From Methanoregulaceae archaeon (lineage in GTDB: Archaea > Halobacteriota > Methanomicrobia > Methanomicrobiales > Methanospirillaceae): 64,000 nt of DNA. Location: contig JACTUB010000014.1 of NCBI GenBank assembly GCA_015660885.1, positions 22,012 to 86,011 on the forward strand, read 5' to 3'. Below are positions 59,136 through 64,000 of this stretch, one piece after another; position 1 is the stretch's first letter, and each line of letters begins with the position of its first letter. The position numbers and the translations under genes are program-made. The notes beneath the pieces are model-generated. The model did no database searches. It was given only the letters and a program-made list of their open reading frames with translations, and was not told the origin of the DNA.

Positions 59136-60176
59136 ATGTCCAAAAGAGCGGGGGAATCCGCCAAGATCAACCCCCGTTCTGAGGAGGTCACAGAAATGTC
59201 ACTCGCAACTCTCCCCAACACAAATTACAACCCTACCGGAATAAATGGCTTTCCCGTACCAGTTGTTGATCTGTTCCGCTATGAGAACATCTACAAGAAC
59301 ACTAACAACGGTTTCGCTGTTGAATTCCGACAGCAGATGATCAGACTTCACGAACAGGGATTCAAGTTACAGGAAATTGCCGAGAGGTTAAACTGCTCTG
59401 TCTCTGTCGTAAAGAAATGGTTACGCAGATACCGAGAGGGGGATATCATCTCAGATAAATCCCGCGCTCCACTTCACCGTGAGGTAAAGAACACTCAGTT
59501 CAATCAGCACATGGTAAAGGAGATCCTGGAACAGTTTCCCTTCTATGGTTCACGCCGGATTGCTCACCAGATTGAGAAAGAAATTGGAGTTGAAGTCTCT
59601 CATGTGACCGTCTCACAGATGATGAAGGACATCACCGAGAAGAAAGAACCGGTTGTAGCTGAGATAATTGAGATTGCTGAGCCAGACACGATCTGGCATA
59701 TGGACATGACGCCAATGAGGATCGCCAAGGGCAAGCAGCAGTACATCTTTGCTATCATCGATGCATGCACTCGCAGAGTGCTGGCAATAAAGAATTATGA
59801 TGGCTGCACCTCAGTTGAGGTTATCGACTGCTTATACTCGGCAATCATCAACAACGCTGGGAAGAAACCACGGACGCTTTACACCGATAACGGCGGTCAG
59901 TTTGTTTCAAAAGTCTTTGAGGATTGTTTAAAGATCCGGACGATCTTTCACCACAAGACCGATAAAGGCTGCCCATGGCAGAATGGGAAGGTCGAGAGAC
60001 TGTTTAAGACCCTGTTTGATGAGTGGTTTGCGTACCGTTGGTACATCACTCCTAAGGGACTTTCTGAAAGCCTTGAAGAGTTCCGCAACTGGTTTAACAA
60101 CGAACGGGAGATTCAGAAGCTTGGATACAAGACGCCGATGCAGATTATGAAGGAAAAACAAAAAATTTCTTGCTAA
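59136..60176 (+). CDS. IS481-like DDE transposase
   Basis: Product of 346 residues: two helix-turn-helix units (EQGFKLQEIAERLNCSVSVVKKWLRRYR; QFPFYGSRRIAHQIEKEIGVEVSHVTVSQMMKD) and an rve catalytic core with Asp in IWHMDMTPM, Asp in YTDNGGQF and Glu in KVERLFKTLF. It is similar in layout to IS481 transposases. A GAGGAGGT site sits nine bases before an internal ATG at 59196, so translation may start there (326 residues). Codon use is closer to the chromosome than to the AT-rich cargo. Confidence 0.92.
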   Translation: MSKRAGESAKINPRSEEVTEMSLATLPNTNYNPTGINGFPVPVVDLFRYENIYKNTNNGFAVEFRQQMIRLHEQGFKLQEIAERLNCSVSVVKKWLRRYREGDIISDKSRAPLHREVKNTQFNQHMVKEILEQFPFYGSRRIAHQIEKEIGVEVSHVTVSQMMKDITEKKEPVVAEIIEIAEPDTIWHMDMTPMRIAKGKQQYIFAIIDACTRRVLAIKNYDGCTSVEVIDCLYSAIINNAGKKPRTLYTDNGGQFVSKVFEDCLKIRTIFHHKTDKGCPWQNGKVERLFKTLFDEWFAYRWYITPKGLSESLEEFRNWFNNEREIQKLGYKTPMQIMKEKQKISC

Positions 60177-60231
60177 TTTTTACTTTCACCCTCTCCTTGC
60201 CTTTTTGTTATTAGATCGTAGAAAAATCTAA

Positions 60232-60278
60232 GTACTAATTAAAATAAATATATTACAAAAGAAGTACTTTTGTAGTAC
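60232..60278 (+). promoter_or_regulatory. Putative operator with three GTAC half-sites
   Basis: Just upstream of the cargo operon AGTAC strings occur at 60231, 60263 and 60274; the GTAC cores start at 60232, 60264 and 60275, that is 32 and 11 bases apart (about three turns and one turn of helix). They flank AT-rich TATA-like sequence (TTAAAATAAATATATTA). This is the layout expected of an operator bound by a small ribbon-helix-helix-like repressor such as the first operon product. Confidence 0.4.
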
Positions 60279-60297
60279 ATATGGATTTGAAAATAAA

Positions 60298-60534
60298 ATG
60301 AAAGCAAATGAATGGGAAGAAAATAAAAGTAATCAAAAGATAGGAGAAACAATAAAACTTGACAAAGTTCATTGGCAAATTATCCATGGACTAATTCCAT
60401 TTTATGGAAACAGTAATCCAGAAGTTGTCAGGACTATTGTTATGATGTGGATCAATGATAATATTGGAAAAGATGCAATCCAAAAATTAGAAAAGTTAAA
60501 AGCGATCAATCTGGGTAACAAAAATGAAAGATGA
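60298..60534 (+). CDS. Small putative DNA-binding protein (antitoxin-like)
   Basis: Product of 78 residues: TIKLDKVHWQIIHGLIPFYGNSNPEVVRTIVMMWINDNIGKDAIQKLEKLK. A short beta strand followed by two helices resembles ribbon-helix-helix/CopG-like repressors, but this is a weak resemblance. First gene of a tight operon; its end overlaps the next gene by 11 bases. Likely the operon repressor or antitoxin. Confidence 0.75.
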   Translation: MKANEWEENKSNQKIGETIKLDKVHWQIIHGLIPFYGNSNPEVVRTIVMMWINDNIGKDAIQKLEKLKAINLGNKNER

Positions 60535-61066
60535 AGATGAGTTATCAGTTATCGAAAGATACATTATTTTATTATTAGGAGTAGTCAACCGGCCTGTCCC
60601 TTCATTCACTCATTTAGAGAAGGAGATGTTTATTCTTTCAAAGTGCTTCCCTATAATTCAAGAATATTTTAATTTTGAAGAATATCATTACGGGGCATAT
60701 TCTCTGGCGTTACAAGAGGCCGTTGAAGAACCATTTTATTATGAGGACGCTTTTAAGATTGAAGGGAATAAAATCTCTCTCTCAGATAGTGGCAAAAAAG
60801 AGTTTCAAAAGATTATTCTTGAAGGGAAATCCGATAAATACGCCAGCGAATTGTTAAGTGCGTTAAAACTAATCCGTGAATTATATGATAAATTATCTGT
60901 TGATGAGCTTCTTTTCATGATTTACAATACTTATCCAGAATCCGCAAAATTTTCTTCCGTTTCGGATAAATACTTAAAAGATTTAAAATCTCGCGAAAGA
61001 TACGCAAAAAGCCTTTTGCATAAGGGAGTTATATCTCAGGAAAGATATAATGAATTAGTGGTTTAA
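60524..61066 (+). CDS. SocA/Panacea-like protein
   Basis: Product of 180 residues: SVIERYIILLLGVVNRPVPSFTHLEKEMFILSK...EYHYGAYSLALQEAVEEP...ISLSDSGKKEFQKIILE. The pattern 'hth LEK-FhL ... YGAYS' followed by a winged-helix-like 'LSDSGKKEF' resembles SocA/Panacea (DUF4065) or YwgA-like proteins, several of which are antitoxins. The match is by pattern, so family is tentative. Coupled to the PIN gene by a one-base TAATG overlap. Confidence 0.75.
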   Translation: MKDEDELSVIERYIILLLGVVNRPVPSFTHLEKEMFILSKCFPIIQEYFNFEEYHYGAYSLALQEAVEEPFYYEDAFKIEGNKISLSDSGKKEFQKIILEGKSDKYASELLSALKLIRELYDKLSVDELLFMIYNTYPESAKFSSVSDKYLKDLKSRERYAKSLLHKGVISQERYNELVV

Positions 61067-61605
61067 TGCAAAAAGAACCCCATAAAATAATTGCCGATAG
61101 TAGTTTTTATTTGTGCTTTTTAGATGATATTAACGATCCGGATTTTTTACATCGTATTATTGAAAAGTTTGATCTCTACATTACACCGATAGTTGAATGT
61201 GAAATAAAAATTGAAAAAAACAAGTCTTTAAAAGAGAATAAAAAGATTATCAGGATTGGCAACTATATTGCTTTTGGAGAGATTCTTAAACCGTTTTTAT
61301 CGAAGAAAATAATTGATAAAGGAGAACATGAGGTAATTGGTCTTGGATTTCACTTTTTTATGATTGGGGTGCCGTTTTATTTAGTTATTGATGATGAAGA
61401 GGCTAGGTCATTTGTAAGGAAAAATCTTAGTTTTTTGTCGTCATGTTTACACGGTACCGTTGGCTTAATTTGCTTATGTTGTTGCTATTTTAAGATTTTC
61501 TCAAAATCTGAGACTATGGTAACATTTAATAAAATTGAAAATTCAAAGTTCAGAATATCCAAGGAAATCTTATATAAAATAAAAAATGCTGTTGAGAGTT
61601 GCTAA
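61066..61605 (+). CDS. PIN-domain ribonuclease (VapC-like)
   Basis: Product of 179 residues: IIADSSFYLCFL with Asp11, TPIVECEI with Glu44, DKGEHEVIGLG with Glu87 or Glu89, and LVIDDEEARSFVRKNL with Asp109/110. This is the acidic set and order of a PIN nuclease of the DUF3368/VapC-like type. VapC toxins cleave tRNA or rRNA. Coupled on both sides by TAATG overlaps, so it is made in fixed proportion with its neighbours. Confidence 0.85.
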   Translation: MQKEPHKIIADSSFYLCFLDDINDPDFLHRIIEKFDLYITPIVECEIKIEKNKSLKENKKIIRIGNYIAFGEILKPFLSKKIIDKGEHEVIGLGFHFFMIGVPFYLVIDDEEARSFVRKNLSFLSSCLHGTVGLICLCCCYFKIFSKSETMVTFNKIENSKFRISKEILYKIKNAVESC

Positions 61606-62729
61606 TGTCTAAAGATATCCCCATAAAAGAAGTAATTGAAGATGAGAAAACATGGTTTAATATAAAACGTTTCAATATTGGTAAAGTTGAAATTGGAAGA
61701 CCAGAAAAAGTTCTAGATCTGAAAAAAACCACAAAAGAAAATTTTGACCAGCATGTAAAGCCAACACACCAGTTCAAACTTTATGAGATCTCAAAAATAC
61801 TTTCTCACTTTGATAAAGTTTCTGCGGTTTCCGATAATGAAGATTCAGAAAATGAAGAATTCTTTGGATCTGCCAAATGGAGGGAAGACAAACCAACTGC
61901 AATAAATTTTACTTTTAATTTTAATCCATATGATTACATAAAGACGGCAGGAGATATTGATTACTTCTTTGATATTTATCATGGATTTTCAAATCCCTTT
62001 CTATTCGTTCCAAATCTGAAAATAAAAAATAGTGATGGTCATATTATTGATATTGACAATTATCTTCGGTTTGTCGACGAATCGTTTGACATTTTAAACT
62101 CAAAAAATTCTAAACCGATTTTTGTCCCAGTTTCATTACGAATGACAGGAAAAGAACAAGATAATCTGATTGAACATTATGTTAAAAAAGAATATTTTAA
62201 TTTCTGGTTTGACTTTGAGGGAAGGAGAATTGAAACTATCCACCTAGGAAAACTTCGTCATTTCAATAAAAAAATTAAAGATATGGGTATTTTTGATAAA
62301 ACAGTCTCATATTATACGAATATTAATAAGATAATATCAGAAATCCCATCAGAAGAAAACAATCCGGCTTCTGATATCTTAGCATCGATTGCGGGAGCAA
62401 ATATTATTGGAGTTAACAGGAAGCCACAGAAAAATATCAAAACAATACCCGGAAAGCCAAAATGGATATATGTCCCAAAACCACCGGAACACAGATTCCG
62501 TCTCTTTAACAAAGATACATATTACTACGTCAAATCAAAAAGTAAAATGCATCAGATAGATGAAGTTAATCGGGGCGTGAATGCAATAAATCTCGATCAG
62601 GAATTTAACAACCAATCAATCCACTTTATGAAAAATTATGAGATGGAAACATATCTAAACCAAAAAGAAATGCTAACAACGTTCCAAGGTGGTGCTTTAT
62701 TAAAAAGATTAACAAAAAAGAAAATCTAG
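61605..62729 (+). CDS. Unrecognised 374-aa protein of the toxin-antitoxin-like operon
   Basis: Product of 374 residues starting MSKDIPIKEVIEDEKTWF (an in-frame ATG-free frame extends to 61599). I do not recognise it. Alternating strands and helices (NPFLFVPNLKIK, PIFVPVSLRM, FNFWFDFEGRRI, YYTNINKIISEIP, ASDILASIAGANIIGVNR) suggest an alpha/beta barrel, but that is inference. No signal, membrane helix or classical nuclease motif. Start overlaps the PIN stop by one base, so it is the fourth gene of the strictly coupled operon. Confidence 0.8.
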   Translation: MSKDIPIKEVIEDEKTWFNIKRFNIGKVEIGRPEKVLDLKKTTKENFDQHVKPTHQFKLYEISKILSHFDKVSAVSDNEDSENEEFFGSAKWREDKPTAINFTFNFNPYDYIKTAGDIDYFFDIYHGFSNPFLFVPNLKIKNSDGHIIDIDNYLRFVDESFDILNSKNSKPIFVPVSLRMTGKEQDNLIEHYVKKEYFNFWFDFEGRRIETIHLGKLRHFNKKIKDMGIFDKTVSYYTNINKIISEIPSEENNPASDILASIAGANIIGVNRKPQKNIKTIPGKPKWIYVPKPPEHRFRLFNKDTYYYVKSKSKMHQIDEVNRGVNAINLDQEFNNQSIHFMKNYEMETYLNQKEMLTTFQGGALLKRLTKKKI

Positions 62730-62733
62730 ACGA

Positions 62734-63357
62734 TTATAATGGCAGATCTTTAAAAAACGGGTCTGGCAATTTCGGAAGTGCGTAATCTAGACAATCTATC
62801 AGTCGGGGAGACGTTTCCTCTGGTTTGTATAATCCAATAATCCTTTTTCCTGTCAAATCCTTAACAACTTTAACTGCATCAACAAAATCATCATCGCCTG
62901 CAATTAGAAGTGCAAGATCATAATGGTCTTGAAAAGCTTTTACAACCAAATCAATTGAGAGAAGGACATCAACCCCCTTTTGACGATATTTACCGTTCTC
63001 GCCTTTTATTAATCTCCCAAATTTTAGTTCTATCGGTTTTCTTGAAAAGTAATTTGATTTCAAATCTTCAAAAAATTGTTTTCCTTTATCATAAGTTTCA
63101 TCGCTTGTATCAACGAGACCATCATAGTAATAAATTCGGATAATCTCTAATTCGTGGTCTTTAAAATCAGTATAACGGATTACATTATCTGAAATTAAAG
63201 AAAGAGCTCTAGCAATTCTTTGAGGTTCTTTCCCTTGGTCTCCTACTAAGTATTTCAGTAAAATATTTCGAAAATATCCTCCATCAATGAAAATCATGAT
63301 CCGTTTTATGTGCAGAGCTGAAGGTATGCCAGGAGAATAGATTAACATACTAACCAA
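62734..63357 (-). CDS. NYN-domain nuclease (LabA/PIN-like)
   Basis: Product of 207 residues, or about 187 from an ATG at 63297. Motifs: IMIFIDGGYFRN (first Asp), VDVLLSIDLVVKA, DLALLIAGDDDFVDAVKVVKDL (Asp cluster), GKRIIGLY. This is the NYN fold, a PIN-like metal-dependent RNase. Converges on the operon with a four-base gap. Start uncertain: 63357, 63348 or 63297. Confidence 0.85.
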   Translation of the reverse strand: MVSMLIYSPGIPSALHIKRIMIFIDGGYFRNILLKYLVGDQGKEPQRIARALSLISDNVIRYTDFKDHELEIIRIYYYDGLVDTSDETYDKGKQFFEDLKSNYFSRKPIELKFGRLIKGENGKYRQKGVDVLLSIDLVVKAFQDHYDLALLIAGDDDFVDAVKVVKDLTGKRIIGLYKPEETSPRLIDCLDYALPKLPDPFFKDLPL

Positions 63358-63360
63358 CGT

Positions 63361-63656
63361 TCAATTATTTTTTCGAGATTTAACATTATTGGATAGGGAC
63401 CAGATGAATACGATGTCACTTAAGAGGTATAATACCTTATGACCAGTAAAATCTGCCAGCAGAAACACATGGCGAGGCTCGCTATTTATCTGGCACCATA
63501 AAGCATTGTGAACCTGGCCATAAGGTGGGAAGACCCGAGGATTTGAGTTTTTGTTCTGAATTTCGGATCTTCCGTACATGATACCTACACTGATGAAAAT
63601 AATAAAGTTTGGCAAACAGTGCAAAATCGTTACACTTATGATATCAATGGCTCAGA
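63361..63656. other. Region between NYN gene and membrane protein, no clear gene
   Basis: About 300 bases with less A/T than its surroundings. An 87-codon minus-strand reading (63361-63624) is unconvincing. It holds a 12-base match to the inner part of the right inverted repeat at 63410-63421 and a near-palindrome AGGTATAATACCT at 63424-63436. Confidence 0.4.
63410..63421 (-). repeat. Partial copy of the end repeat
   Basis: ACGATGTCACTT in the same orientation as the right inverted repeat (63963-63974). It could be a subterminal transposase-binding site or the relic of an earlier right end. Twelve bases only. Confidence 0.35.
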
Positions 63657-63668
63657 ATGCGCTATTGT

Positions 63669-63917
63669 ATGTCTGGTATAGAATCGGACAACAAAACAAC
63701 AAGAGAAAAGGATAAACAAGAGAGGAAAACAATAATCGGAATTGTTTATTCTGTCATTGCAATCATATTTGTAGCGTTAGGTTTTATTTTGACAGTATTT
63801 GGGAAATCAATGACTTTAAACAATTTGATTCTAAATGAGATATTAAGTATTAGAACAGTCGGACTTATTATGTTTTTTTCGGGTTTTATAATATTTTTAT
63901 CAAAATTTTATAGTTAA
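63669..63917 (+). CDS. Small two-helix membrane protein
   Basis: Product of 82 residues: charged N terminus (MSGIESDNKTTREKDKQERK) and two hydrophobic helices (TIIGIVYSVIAIIFVALGFILTVFG; TVGLIMFFSGFIIFLSKFY). Not recognised. ATG at 63657 adds four residues. Last gene before the right end; orientation is outward. Confidence 0.6.
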   Translation: MSGIESDNKTTREKDKQERKTIIGIVYSVIAIIFVALGFILTVFGKSMTLNNLILNEILSIRTVGLIMFFSGFIIFLSKFYS

Positions 63918-63959
63918 AACATTTCATTAATTTTACTATATCTTTTATTTTTAAATATA

Positions 63960-63983
63960 GACACGATGTCACTTTACATCACA
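63960..63983 (-). repeat. Right terminal inverted repeat
   Basis: 24 bases, exact reverse complement of 57833-57856 (reads TGTGATGTAAAGTGACA inward on the minus strand). Followed by TCAGGG at 63984-63989, the right target duplicate. Confidence 0.9.
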
Positions 63984-63989
63984 TCAGGG
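63984..63989. repeat. Right target-site duplication (TCAGGG)
   Basis: Same six bases as 57827-57832 directly outside the right inverted repeat. The following TACCCCCCCAC pairs with GGGGGTACC at 57801-57809, giving a palindromic empty site. Confidence 0.8.
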
Positions 63990-64000
63990 TACCCCCCCAC

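Larger units (their letters stand above)
57833..63983. mobile_element. 6.15-kb IS481-type transposon with cargo
   Basis: Element bounded by perfect 24-bp inverted repeats and a 6-bp direct repeat. It holds an IS481-like DDE transposase (59136-60176), a DUF2080-type transposon protein, and cargo genes that are much richer in A/T than the chromosomal neighbours: zinc ribbon, proteasome-beta-like hydrolase, four-gene toxin-antitoxin-like operon, NYN nuclease, membrane protein. The transposase gene has no closer pair of end repeats, so the whole 6.15 kb appears to be the transposing unit. Removing it rejoins GGGGGTACC and GGGTACCCCC arms around the target, implying insertion into a palindromic intergenic site. 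Confidence 0.85.

Noticed and set aside
63361..63624. 87-codon minus-strand reading inside the transposon
   Set aside because: Composition not protein-like, no ribosome-binding site, overlaps the partial end repeat.
57833..63983. Interpretation as an integrated plasmid or provirus
   Set aside because: No integrase, replication protein or attachment tRNA; perfect inverted ends with target duplication and an IS481 transposase indicate a transposon.
1..64000. CRISPR array
   Set aside because: No regularly spaced direct repeats and no cas genes found in reading the window.

Overview
The window reads as chromosomal DNA of a methanogenic archaeon, most likely order Methanomicrobiales (Methanoregula/Methanolinea-like). 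The evidence is a complete A-type ATP synthase operon (atpHIKECFABD), a thermosome subunit, archaeal LonB, archaeal SepF, Lsm, L37e, Nob1, an initiator tRNA with archaeal hallmarks, TATA-box promoters (some about 25 bp from the start codon, so probably leaderless) and a CoM/CoB-type fumarate reductase pair (tfrAB). The assignment to order is inference from gene content; no rRNA is present.

Layout. 0.2-6.5 kb: a frameshifted glycine-zipper gene, TrpB2, an ATP-NAD kinase-like protein, and acetate uptake/activation (satP, acs). 6.7-11.3 kb: an ADP-ribosylglycohydrolase and the arginine operon argC-CBS-argJ-argB. 11.4-12.9 kb: a redox membrane protein split by a -1 frameshift at a classical A AAA AAG slippery heptamer. 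12.9-21.5 kb: chorismate mutase, an M50 protease, and a dense redox/oxidative-stress block (three flavodoxin-like Isf-type proteins, peroxiredoxin, AhpD-like protein, desulforedoxin-like peptide, rubrerythrin, glutaredoxin-thioredoxin reductase fusion) with RadC and a LamG surface protein. 21.6-30.9 kb: tfrBA, aspartate kinase, purM, ZPR1, SepF, a PUA protein, Lsm-L37e-purF and initiator tRNA. 31-36.8 kb: thioredoxin, pterin dehydratase, a decayed sodium:solute symporter, an Lhr-like helicase, a cupredoxin-like lipoprotein, AT-rich sparsely coding DNA and tRNA-Ser. 37-46.6 kb: thermosome, a GfcR-like regulator, Nob1, Prs, LonB, TldD/PmbA, a BofA-like protein and small proteins. 46.7-57.7 kb: ATP synthase, Pgk, RlmH, macro-domain protein.

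57.83-63.98 kb is a discrete mobile element: perfect 24-bp terminal inverted repeats flanked by a 6-bp direct repeat (TCAGGG). It carries an IS481-like transposase, a DUF2080-type transposon protein, and AT-rich cargo: a zinc ribbon, a stand-alone proteasome-beta-like Ntn-hydrolase with T1/D17/K33 intact, a four-gene overlapping operon (small putative DNA-binding protein, SocA/Panacea-like protein, PIN nuclease, unrecognised 374-aa protein), a NYN nuclease and a small membrane protein. This is the best candidate for an undescribed system: a transposon-borne module combining a toxin-antitoxin-like operon, a second PIN-fold nuclease and a proteasome-like hydrolase.

Three coding regions appear broken or shifted (237-1029, 11378-12885, 31878-32293). 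The first two breaks lie in homopolymer or short-repeat tracts, so sequence error must be excluded before any biological reading.
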